From a virus: a DNA stretch of 50,727 nucleotides. A program made the translations under genes and the position numbers. Positions 18,012-25,796 of the stretch are shown here, piece by piece; the stretch's first letter is position 1; the number at the start of each line of letters is the position of its first letter. Under the pieces are notes generated by a model. That model saw only the letters and a program-made list of their open reading frames with translations, did no database searches and had not been told where the DNA came from. The stretch spans positions 1-50,727 of the IMG/VR virus record IMGVR_UViG_3300047320_000035. The stretch is one strand, 5' to 3'.

Positions 18012-18317
18012 ATGGCGAACACGCCCAAGCGACTGTCCAGGGGTAGCACCTCGACGACCCTGACGAGCGTCTACACCGTGCCGACGAGCACGACGACGAT
18101 CGTGACGAACCTCGTGGTGACCAACTCGGGCACCAGCGCGGCGACGGTCCTCATCCAGCTCGCTGGTCTGTCGATCATCCCGAACACCTCGATCCCCGCG
18201 AACGGCATCTTCACCCTCGACATCTCCCAGGTGATGGACGCGGGCGACACGATCAAGGTCCAGGGCAGCACGACGACGTGCGCGTACTTCATCAGCGGAG
18301 TGGAGGTGACCGCCTGA
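18012..18317 (+). CDS. Small beta-rich tail-tip protein
   Basis: A 101-residue Ser/Thr-rich protein with alternating beta pattern (LTSVYTVPTSTTTIVTNLVV). It resembles small accessory proteins found before tail fibres in actinophages, which often trimerise on the baseplate. ATG start; its stop overlaps the ATG of the fibre gene (TGATG). No precise family is assigned. Confidence 0.6.
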   Translation: MANTPKRLSRGSTSTTLTSVYTVPTSTTTIVTNLVVTNSGTSAATVLIQLAGLSIIPNTSIPANGIFTLDISQVMDAGDTIKVQGSTTTCAYFISGVEVTA

Positions 18318-20437
18318 TGGGCTTCTCCGTGATCCCGGCCCCGGCCATCTCCGGATTCACCGGCCCGCAGGGTCCGGCTGGCACGATCCCGTCCGACCCG
18401 GTGTTCACCGGCTCTGTCGCGGTGAACGACACCAGCGGCGACCCGAACATCGACCTCAAGAAGAACGGCTCGCTGCGCTGGAAGTGGCGCTCGGCCGGCA
18501 CTGAGTCCGGCTCGAACAACGGCTCCGACCTGTGGCTGGAGGCGTTCGACGACACGGGCGCCAAGCTGAACGACGTCCTGTGGGCATCGCGCGTCACGGG
18601 CCAGGTCGTGGTCGGCCAGGCCGACAGCTCGCAGGGCGGCGTGAAGCTCAGCGTCAACGGCGCCATCGGCACCCGCGACATCGCGGCCGACCCGGCGACG
18701 ACGACCATGGGCGCCCAGCTCTACTCGAAGGCCGGCAAGCTGTGGGTGCAGACCGCGTCCGGCGCGGAGAAGTTCCAGGTCGTCGAGTCGCTGCCGAGCA
18801 AGGCCAACGCAACGCTCAGCGCGACCTACATGAACATCGACAAGGCGGCCGGCAACTACCGCGCCTACCGCTGGCTGACCGCTGGTGTCAGCCGCTGGGA
18901 GGCCCAGGTCGACGACGTCGCCGAGTCCGGCTCGGCTGTAGGCTCCGACTTCCGCCTGTCCGCCCGCAACGACGACGGCTCCTTCAACAAGACCGTCATC
19001 CACGCCAAGCGGTCGGACGGCACCATCACCTTCGGCACGACCGTGCACCACGGCACCGCCCAGGTCACCTCCGCTGGCGCGGTCGGCCTGCGGGACATCA
19101 CCGCGGACCCGGCGGCCACCACGGGCGGCGTGTTCCTGTACTCCAAGAGCGGGCTGCCCTACATCCAGCAGGGGGACGGCACGGTCTTCCAGGTGGGGGC
19201 CGGCGGCGTGGCCTCTGTCAACGGCAAGACCGGAGCGGTCAGCCTGGCGGCGTCCGACGTCGGGGCCGTCCCCACTTCGGGCGGCACCGTCTACTCGCTC
19301 AGCATGGACGGCGGCGCCGGCACCTACAGGGCCCTGAGCTGGAAGTCCGGCGGTGCGCTGCGGTGGGCCACGCAGGTCAACGACACCGCGGAGTCCGGCT
19401 CCCACACCGGCTCGAACTTCGAGCTCACCGCATGGGGTGACGACGGCACCTACAAGGGCACCGCGCTCTTCGCCGAACGGGCCACGGCCCGCGTCGGCAT
19501 CGGCACCGGCAGCACGCTGGAGCCGGGAGCCACCCTCACGGTCGGCGGCGCAACCAAGATCAACGGCAAGCTGACGATGGTGGGCGACGGGACGAACAAC
19601 ACCGTCGAGTGGAAGAACTCCTCCGGCTCGATCATCGCCCGAGTCGGCGCGAACGGGAACCTCGTGGCCGAGGGCGCGCTGTACGCCAAGGGCGGCGTCC
19701 AGGTGGGCTCGACGTCCACCAACTTCGGTGGCGGCGCTGGCGCCATGCTGGGCTTCAACGACGCCTCGACGATCCCGAGCTCGAACCCGACCGCCGGCCT
19801 GGTCGCCTACTCGCAGGGCGGCCAGCTCAAGGTGCGCCAGTCGGACGGCACGGTCGTCGCTGTCCAGAACGCGCCGAGCTCGTTCACGCCCGAGTCGCTG
19901 GGCGTCCTCGCGTGGGCCGGTGACCCCGGCACGGTTGCGTCGGGCGCCGACTACTCCGGTGTCGGACAGGGCCGCATGACGGCCGTCTACGTCAACCGGT
20001 CCATCACGGTCTCGAAGATCGTCTGGCACATGCAGGGCTACGCGGGCGGCCTGCTCACTGGCTCCTGGGCCGGCATCTACGACACGGCCGGCACCCTGAA
20101 GGGGGCGACCGGCGACATGAGCACGGCGGCCTACGAGCCCGCCACGCAGTCCGGCGCGGCTGGCGGCTGGTCGTCCTCTCCGCTGACGGCTTCGGTCACC
20201 CTGTCGCCCGGCGTCTACTACGTGTGCTGGCGCTTCAACTACACCGCCTCCCCTGTCGACGGACCGGCCCTGACGCGCTGGGACAGTGTCGGCACGACGA
20301 ACGGCCAGATGGGTTTGGGCACGGCGGTCTGGCGCTTCGCGAAGTTCACCAGCTCGGCCACGTCTGCGCCATCGACCATCACCCCCTCGACCCTGTTCTC
20401 GGCCAACGGCATCCAGTTCTGGGTCGCCCTCGCGTAA
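18317..20437 (+). CDS. Tail fibre with collagen-like start and internal repeats
   Basis: A 706-residue fibre. A short collagen-like stretch GFTGPQGPAGT follows the N-terminus. Three related blocks of about 60 residues (around RWKWRSAGTESGSNNGSDLW, RWEAQVDDVAESGSAVGSDF and RWATQVNDTAESGSHTGSNF) alternate with VGLRDITADPAATTGG-type units. VASVNGKTGAVSLAASDVGA is a known fibre signature. The C-terminal 170 residues form a separate beta-sandwich-like head (YYVCWRFNYTASPVDGPAL) that may bind receptor. Confidence 0.8.
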   Translation: MGFSVIPAPAISGFTGPQGPAGTIPSDPVFTGSVAVNDTSGDPNIDLKKNGSLRWKWRSAGTESGSNNGSDLWLEAFDDTGAKLNDVLWASRVTGQVVVGQADSSQGGVKLSVNGAIGTRDIAADPATTTMGAQLYSKAGKLWVQTASGAEKFQVVESLPSKANATLSATYMNIDKAAGNYRAYRWLTAGVSRWEAQVDDVAESGSAVGSDFRLSARNDDGSFNKTVIHAKRSDGTITFGTTVHHGTAQVTSAGAVGLRDITADPAATTGGVFLYSKSGLPYIQQGDGTVFQVGAGGVASVNGKTGAVSLAASDVGAVPTSGGTVYSLSMDGGAGTYRALSWKSGGALRWATQVNDTAESGSHTGSNFELTAWGDDGTYKGTALFAERATARVGIGTGSTLEPGATLTVGGATKINGKLTMVGDGTNNTVEWKNSSGSIIARVGANGNLVAEGALYAKGGVQVGSTSTNFGGGAGAMLGFNDASTIPSSNPTAGLVAYSQGGQLKVRQSDGTVVAVQNAPSSFTPESLGVLAWAGDPGTVASGADYSGVGQGRMTAVYVNRSITVSKIVWHMQGYAGGLLTGSWAGIYDTAGTLKGATGDMSTAAYEPATQSGAAGGWSSSPLTASVTLSPGVYYVCWRFNYTASPVDGPALTRWDSVGTTNGQMGLGTAVWRFAKFTSSATSAPSTITPSTLFSANGIQFWVALA

Positions 20438-20449
20438 GGAGGTATGCAA

Positions 20450-20953
20450 GTGGGCGCATCCCTGTATCCGCCGCCCGTGTCGACGCAGCTCGCCAAGGGC
20501 CTGGTCGCGCTCCAGGCGTGCGGGACGAGTGCGTACGTCGGCAACACCGAGACGATGATCTACACACAGCAGTTCACGGCCGAGGCGAACCGCACGTACA
20601 AGGTCGTCTTCCGTATGCCCTCCGTGGACACGGACAGCACGGGCGACAACACCAGCGCCACGATCCGGTACGCCAAGCAGACCGGCGTAACGCAGTGCCG
20701 GTGGGCGTCCGGGACGTCGGTGTCGACGACGAGCACGAACGCCGGCAGCCTCTACACGACCACGTTCGACGACGACTCGCAGACGTCGACCGGCGCTCAG
20801 GCCGAGTGGTACATCCAGAACCCACCCGCAGGCACCGTCACCGTGGGGATCAGCCTGTACGCCATCCGGTCCCCGTCGTCCACATACGGCCAGGTTCGCT
20901 ACCTGCCCTCCACTGGCTCCCAGCTCGCGATCGAAGACGTCGGTCCCGCGTAA
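20450..20953 (+). CDS. Minor tail protein
   Basis: A 167-residue beta-sandwich-like protein (ETMIYTQQFTAEANRTYKVV) that follows the fibre and is probably an adhesion or decoration protein. I prefer GTG 20450 because AAGGAGGT at 20436-20443 is six bases upstream; the ATG at 20444 is one base from it. The start overlaps a copy of the repeated motif (TGCAAGTG). No exact family is recognised. Confidence 0.6.
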   Translation: MGASLYPPPVSTQLAKGLVALQACGTSAYVGNTETMIYTQQFTAEANRTYKVVFRMPSVDTDSTGDNTSATIRYAKQTGVTQCRWASGTSVSTTSTNAGSLYTTTFDDDSQTSTGAQAEWYIQNPPAGTVTVGISLYAIRSPSSTYGQVRYLPSTGSQLAIEDVGPA

Positions 20954-20970
20954 CCCCACACAGACCTTGC

Positions 20971-21000
20971 AGCCCTCGCGTGATCGCGGGGGCTTTCTTC
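20971..21000 (+). terminator. Rho-independent terminator
   Basis: AGCCCTCGCG (20971-20980) pairs with CGCGGGGGCT (20985-20994) around a TGAT tetraloop, followed by TTCTTC. It closes the transcription block that ends with the minor tail gene, 18 bases after that stop. The next fibre gene has its own strong ribosome-binding site. Confidence 0.75.
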
Positions 21001-21022
21001 ATGCCCCAAGGAGGCCCCCCAA

Positions 21023-22297
21023 GTGGCGATCACGTCCTACCCCTTCGACTCCCAGTCGATCACCGAGACTGACTACTCCCGCCTGTTCCGCGAGTTCAAG
21101 GAGAACGGCGTCGCTGACGGTGTCGGCGGCTCCGCGTTCTCCGCCTACGCGGACGGCACCGGCATGACCGTCAAGGTCAGCCCCGGCTTCGCGATCGTGC
21201 GCGGCCACGCCATCTACTCGACGGCGACCGAGGTGCTGACGATCGCGGCGTCCAACACCTCGGCCCGCGTGGACCGCGTGGTGCTCAAGCTGGACCCGGC
21301 AGCCAACTCCATCACTCTCGTCGTGAAGACCGGCACGGCCGGCTCGTCGACCCCGCCCGCCCTGACCCAGACCGACACGGGCATCTGGGAGTTCCCGCTG
21401 GCCACCGTCTCGGTCGGCGCCAACGTCACCTCGATCGCGGCCAGCGCGGTGCAGGGCGAGCGGAAGTTCCTCGGTAACTCGGTGGGCGGCTGGACCACCA
21501 ACACCCGCCCCGACTCTCCCCGCGTCGGGCGCCTGGGCTTCAACCAGTCGACCAACACCTGGGAGTTCTGGAACGGCACCGCTTGGGGCCCGCTCTCGCA
21601 GGCCGCGGACTGGAACACGCTGACCAACAAGCCGTCCACCTTCGCGCCGAGCACGCACGCGCACGCCTGGGCCGACATCACCGACAAGCCCACGACGTTC
21701 CCGCCGGCCGCGCACACCACCGACTGGTCGACCATCGTCAACGAGCCGGCCACGTACCCTCCGTCGTCGCACTCGCACTCGTGGACCTCGATCACCTCCA
21801 AGCCGTCCACGTTCCCGCCCAGCTCGCACAGCCACGACTCGTACCTGACGTCCGGCGACACGATCTCCTGGGCCAACGGCTCGAAGAAGCCGTACTCCAA
21901 CACCGCGACGGACGGCACCTGGTACGCGGTGTGGGTCGAGGGCTCGGGCACGTTCTGCCGGAACACCTCGGCGCGGAAGTTCAAGGAGAACATCCAGGAC
22001 TTCGAGATCGACCCCGAGACCGTGCTGAAGATGCGGCCGGTCATCTACGACCGCAAGGACAAGGTCGACGAGGAGACCGGCGAGCTGAAGCCGGGCCGCA
22101 AGGGCGAGGTCGGCCTGATCGCTGACGAGGTCGACGAGCTCGGCCTGAAGTGGCTGGTGCAGTACATGGACGGCGAGGTCGACGCGCTGCGCTACGACCT
22201 GCTCGGCGTCGCCCTGCTCCCCGTGGTCCAGCGTCAGGCCAAGCAGATCGAAGACCTCGAAGGCCGGCTGGCCCGCCTGGAGGCCAAGCTGTCGTGA
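21023..22297 (+). CDS. Tail fibre/spike with S74 intramolecular chaperone
   Basis: A 424-residue protein. The N-terminal 150 residues form a beta-rich attachment part. Residues 195-272 hold four tandem units of the type W..IT.KP.TFPP..H.H, as in phage tail-repeat domains. The C-terminus from about 313 is a peptidase S74 auto-processing chaperone: NTSARKFKENI with the expected Ser-Lys dyad (S316 and K321), GEVGLIADEV and a terminal coiled coil. The chaperone should trimerise the fibre and then cut itself off. GTG start after AAGGAGG. Confidence 0.85.
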   Translation: MAITSYPFDSQSITETDYSRLFREFKENGVADGVGGSAFSAYADGTGMTVKVSPGFAIVRGHAIYSTATEVLTIAASNTSARVDRVVLKLDPAANSITLVVKTGTAGSSTPPALTQTDTGIWEFPLATVSVGANVTSIAASAVQGERKFLGNSVGGWTTNTRPDSPRVGRLGFNQSTNTWEFWNGTAWGPLSQAADWNTLTNKPSTFAPSTHAHAWADITDKPTTFPPAAHTTDWSTIVNEPATYPPSSHSHSWTSITSKPSTFPPSSHSHDSYLTSGDTISWANGSKKPYSNTATDGTWYAVWVEGSGTFCRNTSARKFKENIQDFEIDPETVLKMRPVIYDRKDKVDEETGELKPGRKGEVGLIADEVDELGLKWLVQYMDGEVDALRYDLLGVALLPVVQRQAKQIEDLEGRLARLEAKLS

Positions 22298-22647
22298 CCG
22301 CCCTGGCCCTGGACACCAATGTGCAAGTGGCGCTGGTGACCGCGAGCAGCACGGTGGGTGTCGCCCTGGTGGGCGTGCTCGTCGAGCTGCTGAGGCGCCA
22401 GAACAACGCGCTCACTGAAGTACGCGAGAACGTGCAAGTGGCGCGCGACCACGTCGCGAACACGCACACCACGAACCTGCGCGACGACATCGACTCCCTG
22501 ATGTACCGGCTCGACCGCGTCATGGACTCGCAGGAGTCGCACAGCCGCGAGCTGGCCGCGCTGCGCCAGGACATCACCCACGAACGCCGCGAGCGCCTTG
22601 CCGTTGCCGAACGGCTCGACGACCACATGGCCGCGAACGCGGCCTGA
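22294..22647 (+). CDS. Membrane-anchored lysis-module protein, DUF2746-like
   Basis: A 117-residue protein with one N-terminal transmembrane helix (VGVALVGVLVELL) and a long charged coiled coil (TTNLRDDIDSLMYRLDRVMD). This resembles DUF2746 proteins that lie beside endolysin genes in actinophages and may modulate lysis. GTG start overlaps the fibre stop. Two copies of the repeated motif (22321 and 22432) fall within the reading frame, coding for NVQVA both times. Confidence 0.7.
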   Translation: MTALALDTNVQVALVTASSTVGVALVGVLVELLRRQNNALTEVRENVQVARDHVANTHTTNLRDDIDSLMYRLDRVMDSQESHSRELAALRQDITHERRERLAVAERLDDHMAANAA

Positions 22648-22667
22648 CAGAGAAGGAGACACCCCGC

Positions 22668-23567
22668 GTGACCGACCACATCTACCCCAAGGCCAACGCC
22701 ACCGTGCAGTGGTTCGGCAAGGCGTACCCCGGCGACGCCATGCCGCACCCGAACGTGATCGTCCTGCACACCACCGAGGGCAACTCGTTCCCCTCGTATG
22801 GGGGTGGCGGGATGGCCCCGACCTTCACCATCAAGGGCGGCGAGGTGCACCAGCACTTCTACGCCAACCACTCCGCCCGCGCCCTGATGAACAAGGCCGG
22901 CGGCGTCGAGACCAACACCCTGAACGCCGTGCAGATCGAGCTCGTCGGCACCTGCTCCAAGGGCGGGCCGGGCCTGTACTGGCCGGACGCCTCGGACGCC
23001 GACCTCGCGGCCCTGGTCGACCTGGTCGACTGGCTGACCGACACCTACCCGATCCCGCTGGTCTCCACCTCCAAGCCGTGGCTGAGCTACCCCAGCTCCT
23101 ACGGCTCGAAGAACGGCCAGCGCATGAGCTTCGATGAGTGGGAGGGATTCTCCGGGCTCTGCGGTCATCAGCACGTCCCCGAGAATGACCACGGCGACCC
23201 CGGCAACTTCCCGATCAAGCGGCTGATCGAGCTGGTCAAGGCGAAGAAGGGCAAGAGCCAGCCGGCCCCGTCCAAGCCCGCCCCGAAGCCGGCGCCCAAG
23301 CCGGCCTCGAAGATCCAGGCCCTGGACCCGCACGTCAAGCCCGGCGCCCGGCACGCGCAGGTGAAGGATCTCCAGCACTTCCTGGTCAAGGCCGGCTACG
23401 GCCCGATCCCCGGCGCGTACTCCACCTACTACGGCCCGGAGACCCAGAAGGCGGTCGCCCGGTTCCACAACAAGAACCCGCACCTGAAGTCGGCCGGCAA
23501 GTCCTACGACCCGGTCATCGGCAAGTCCGGCTTCAAGGAGCTCCAGAAGGAGGCCGGTATCAAGTGA
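22668..23567 (+). CDS. Endolysin: amidase plus peptidoglycan-binding domain
   Basis: A 299-residue lysin that cleaves the amide bond between N-acetylmuramate and L-alanine. The N-terminal Amidase_2 domain (about 1-190) shows VIVLHTTEG with zinc ligand H34, and GHQHVPENDHGDPG, giving H169 and D177 with the family's eight-residue spacing. A PAPSKPAPKPAPKPA linker leads to a C-terminal PG_binding_1 domain (about 222-297; VKDLQHFLVKAGYG, YYGPETQKAVARF). GTG start after GAAGGAGA. It overlaps the holin start. Confidence 0.92.
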   Translation: MTDHIYPKANATVQWFGKAYPGDAMPHPNVIVLHTTEGNSFPSYGGGGMAPTFTIKGGEVHQHFYANHSARALMNKAGGVETNTLNAVQIELVGTCSKGGPGLYWPDASDADLAALVDLVDWLTDTYPIPLVSTSKPWLSYPSSYGSKNGQRMSFDEWEGFSGLCGHQHVPENDHGDPGNFPIKRLIELVKAKKGKSQPAPSKPAPKPAPKPASKIQALDPHVKPGARHAQVKDLQHFLVKAGYGPIPGAYSTYYGPETQKAVARFHNKNPHLKSAGKSYDPVIGKSGFKELQKEAGIK

Positions 23568-23776
23568 GCCCCAAGCATGCACGGGTGAGCGGTAAGGGCC
23601 TGGGCCTGGTGGTCCGGGCCCTGCCCACGAAGTACAAGAGCAAGACCGGACTGGTCGCGGCCGTGCTCGGCCTGGTCCTGTCCGTCGCCGTCTACTTCCA
23701 GACCGACTACCCGCAGATCGCCCTCGCGATCCAGGCGCTGACCGCGTTCGGGTTCGTCGAGCAGACCGAGGAATGA
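23564..23776 (+). CDS. Holin-like membrane protein
   Basis: A 70-residue protein with a basic N-terminus, a transmembrane helix (LVAAVLGLVLSVAVYFQT) and a second weakly hydrophobic segment (IALAIQALTAFGFV). Size, charge and location directly after the endolysin support a holin that permeabilises the cell membrane at lysis. GTG start overlaps the endolysin stop by four bases. Confidence 0.75.
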   Translation: MSPKHARVSGKGLGLVVRALPTKYKSKTGLVAAVLGLVLSVAVYFQTDYPQIALAIQALTAFGFVEQTEE

Positions 23777-23780
23777 GAGA

Positions 23781-23811
23781 AGCCCCCGCCGGCCCAGTGC
23801 TGGCGGGGGCT
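23781..23811. terminator. Bidirectional terminator after lysis cassette
   Basis: AGCCCCCGCC (23781-23790) pairs with GGCGGGGGCT (23802-23811) around an 11-base loop. The rightward lysis operon and the leftward gene ending at 23823 converge here, so the hairpin can serve both strands. Confidence 0.75.
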
Positions 23812-23822
23812 CTCTCGTCGTC

Positions 23823-24149
23823 TCAGCCCTGCTTCTGGGCTTCGATCTCCTCCAGGCTCACGATCTTCGGGCGCCGCCTGGAGGGCGTCGCCTTCTTGGC
23901 GGGCTCCGCCTTCTTCGCGGTGCGCCTCTTCGGTACCTCGGGGGCCGGCTCGCGCTGCTCGACGATCCGGTGGGCGTGCTCGTCCTCGTCGGGCGCGTAC
24001 TCGTCAGCCTCTTCCAGCCACTCCTCGAACGGCTCAGCGTGCTCGGCGCACAGATCCTTGGAGATGCTGCGGCCATCGCTCGCCGTGATGGTGTACGTCT
24101 TCGCCGGGAACTTCTTGTCAATGTCGCAGGCGGTGACTTCGAGCTTCAC
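23823..24149 (-). CDS. Small protein with Cys/His core and Lys-rich tail
   Basis: A 108-residue protein, alone on this strand within the rightward half. The N-terminal fold VKLEVTACDIDK...TYTITASDGRS...DLCAEHAEPFEEWL has a beta-beta-alpha pattern with two cysteines and a histidine, distantly reminiscent of the Lsr2 N-terminal domain. The C-terminal third is Lys/Arg/Pro-rich (RRTAKKAEPAKKATPSRRR), so nucleic-acid binding is possible. I chose GTG 24149 because GGGGGCAG precedes it. It diverges from the candidate repressor gene and shares its control region. Confidence 0.6.
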   Translation of the reverse strand: MKLEVTACDIDKKFPAKTYTITASDGRSISKDLCAEHAEPFEEWLEEADEYAPDEDEHAHRIVEQREPAPEVPKRRTAKKAEPAKKATPSRRRPKIVSLEEIEAQKQG

Positions 24150-24197
24150 TGTGCTGCCCCCTGGGTGTGCATCTTGGTGTGACCTCCAAGATACCGT

Positions 24198-24232
24198 GTG
24201 TAAGTTGACTTCCACGCGCGTAGTGTGGAAGT
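24198..24232. promoter_or_regulatory. Divergent control region: motif plus 8-bp inverted repeat
   Basis: Between the divergent genes starting at 24149 (-) and 24270 (+) lies the repeated motif GTGTAAGTTG (24198-24207), overlapping a TTGACT box at 24205-24210, and a perfect inverted repeat ACTTCCAC (24208-24215) / GTGGAAGT (24225-24232) separated by nine bases. A dimeric DNA-binding protein, possibly the product of the downstream gene, could bind here. No convincing -10 is paired with TTGACT. Confidence 0.55.
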
Positions 24233-24269
24233 GTTACTGACGCTCAAGATCATTGAGGACAGGAGGCTC

Positions 24270-24725
24270 ATGGCCAAGCGCAAGATCCAGGATGAACAGG
24301 AGGTCATCCGCTGGTTCGAGGAGGGCAAGACGTACCAGTGGATGATCGACGAGTACAAACGCAAATACAACATCGACACGGTCGCCTCGATGTGGGGGAA
24401 CTTCCGGCGTCGCCGCGGCCTCGATCGTCGCATCGTGCGGGATGACGAGCTGATCCCATGGTTCGTCAAGGAGGAGCACCGCTGGGCCTACCCCCTCGCG
24501 ATGCTGCGGGCCGAGGCTCGGCGCCGGGCCGGCAAGGAGCTGACCGAGACAGATCAGTCACGGCTGGCGTCCTGGCACGAGATGCTGAAGGAGACCGATG
24601 CGGTCGTCCACTACGACCCGGACACGGAGGAGGGCTTCTTCTACGTGCCCCGGCAGCCGGGTGACGACGATCTCATCCACCGCCCCAAGCAGAAGACCAC
24701 CCCGCGTCCGAACGCGGACAAGTAG
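24270..24725 (+). CDS. Putative HTH DNA-binding protein, candidate immunity repressor
   Basis: A 151-residue protein whose N-terminus has an HTH-like pattern: DEQEVIRWFEEGKTYQWMIDEY followed by a second helix and the basic FRRRRGLDRRI. The middle (ELIPWFVKEEHRWAYPLAML) is helical and the C-terminus is basic. ATG 24270 is chosen because AGGAGG precedes it. It has its own control region with an inverted repeat and is followed by a strong terminator, so it is transcribed alone, as expected of a prophage repressor. The role is inferred; the GntR-like gene at 35.9 kb is the alternative. Confidence 0.5.
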   Translation: MAKRKIQDEQEVIRWFEEGKTYQWMIDEYKRKYNIDTVASMWGNFRRRRGLDRRIVRDDELIPWFVKEEHRWAYPLAMLRAEARRRAGKELTETDQSRLASWHEMLKETDAVVHYDPDTEEGFFYVPRQPGDDDLIHRPKQKTTPRPNADK

Positions 24726-24743
24726 GACAGTACGTAGCAAGTG

Positions 24744-24778
24744 AGGGACCCCCGCACGGGCATTGCGGGGGTCTCTCA
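24744..24778 (+). terminator. Rho-independent terminator after candidate repressor
   Basis: A 14-bp stem: GAGGGACCCCCGCA (24744-24757) with TGCGGGGGTCTCTC (24765-24778), one G-T pair, CGGGCAT loop. It isolates the single-gene unit from the next operon. Confidence 0.75.
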
Positions 24779-24918
24779 CTGTCTGGAGCTTACGTCCGTT
24801 TTGGTGAAGTTTCAAATGGTGGCCTTTACACTCGGAAAAAAACATGGGCCAGGCATGCAACCTTCCCAGGGCTTCCGGAGTCGTAGGTTCCAGTCATGAA
24901 GATTTTGTGATCACGAGC

Positions 24919-24948
24919 TTGACAGATCGTTTACGTCTCAAGCAGGAT
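24919..24948 (+). promoter_or_regulatory. Putative promoter for the 25-kb rightward operon
   Basis: TTGACA (24919-24924), an 18-base spacer and CAGGAT (24943-24948), close to the actinobacterial TAGRRT -10. It lies in a relatively AT-rich gap (24779-24989) that otherwise shows no gene. A reversed copy of the operator motif (ACTTACAC, 24965-24972) sits about 17 bases downstream of the -10, so a bound repressor would block the start. Confidence 0.6.
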
Positions 24949-24989
24949 GGATCACAACAGCGACACTTACACATGAGGAGGCTGGGTAG

Positions 24990-25796
24990 ATGGAAAACTG
25001 CTTGGGGCCGGACGGCTGGCAAGGCAGGGGTGAGTACGCCTCTCCCGATGGGCTGGTCTCCCTGAGCGTCGACTACGACGACGAGGACTTCCACATCGAC
25101 GCGAGGCCCGGCTACCCGGCTTCAAGCATGAGAAACGTCCTGGAGCAGGCCAAGGCGCGCGGCCTGGAAGTGATGGACGAGGACGAGTGCGAGCCCGAGA
25201 TCCTGGAGGACGGCACCGTCCGCCTCTACCTCGCCGTCGCCGCGCAGCCGGCCGTCCTGGAGCCGATCGCCCTGGAGGTCCAGGAGAAGAGGCGCGCGCG
25301 GGCCGCCAGGCGCTCGACGTACGCCTTCGCGCTCGCTGCCTCTGTGGCTGTGGCCCTGCTCATGCCGAGCCCGCTGCACCACAAGTACCCCGAAGCCGTG
25401 ACCCACGTCTTCGACTACGAGGAGGCCGACGCCTCTGACCCCATTCCCATGTCGTCGAACGAAGGAGAACTGAGTGGCCCTGATTCTCAAGGACATCCCG
25501 CAAGCCAAGCCCCTGCACCCCAACCTGTCGGTTCCACGGGATGGGTGGGGACGACCTCTCGTCGTTCCGCCTACCGGGGGGAAACCGCAGGGACACACCC
25601 GGACTACGACCTTCATCGACTGCATCGAGGACAAGTCGAACCTGATCGACTGGGGCAAGCGCATGGTGCTGGTGGGAGCAGCCCGACGCCCGGACCTGGT
25701 AAAGCAAGCCCGTCACCTGAACCCGGAGGACAAGCAGGACAAGGCGTCGTTGGACTCCTTGGCGGAACAGTTGACGGAATCCTCGGGCGCCAATGA
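24990..25796 (+). CDS. Membrane-anchored hypothetical protein with long 3' overlap
   Basis: A 268-residue frame. Residues 1-100 are acidic and mixed alpha/beta; residues 110-127 are a transmembrane helix after a basic patch (EKRRARAARRSTYAFALAAS). From about residue 162 the frame runs inside the nuclease gene in another frame for 323 bases, giving a Gly/Pro/Ser-rich tail. The tail may be real overprinting or only a missing stop. ATG 24990 has GAGGAGG upstream. Function unknown. Confidence 0.55.
   Translation: MENCLGPDGWQGRGEYASPDGLVSLSVDYDDEDFHIDARPGYPASSMRNVLEQAKARGLEVMDEDECEPEILEDGTVRLYLAVAAQPAVLEPIALEVQEKRRARAARRSTYAFALAASVAVALLMPSPLHHKYPEAVTHVFDYEEADASDPIPMSSNEGELSGPDSQGHPASQAPAPQPVGSTGWVGTTSRRSAYRGETAGTHPDYDLHRLHRGQVEPDRLGQAHGAGGSSPTPGPGKASPSPEPGGQAGQGVVGLLGGTVDGILGRQ

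Noticed and set aside
18071-20959. A 962-codon minus-strand frame opposite the fibre genes
   Set aside because: Antisense of a clear tail fibre gene; no start signals or recognisable domains.
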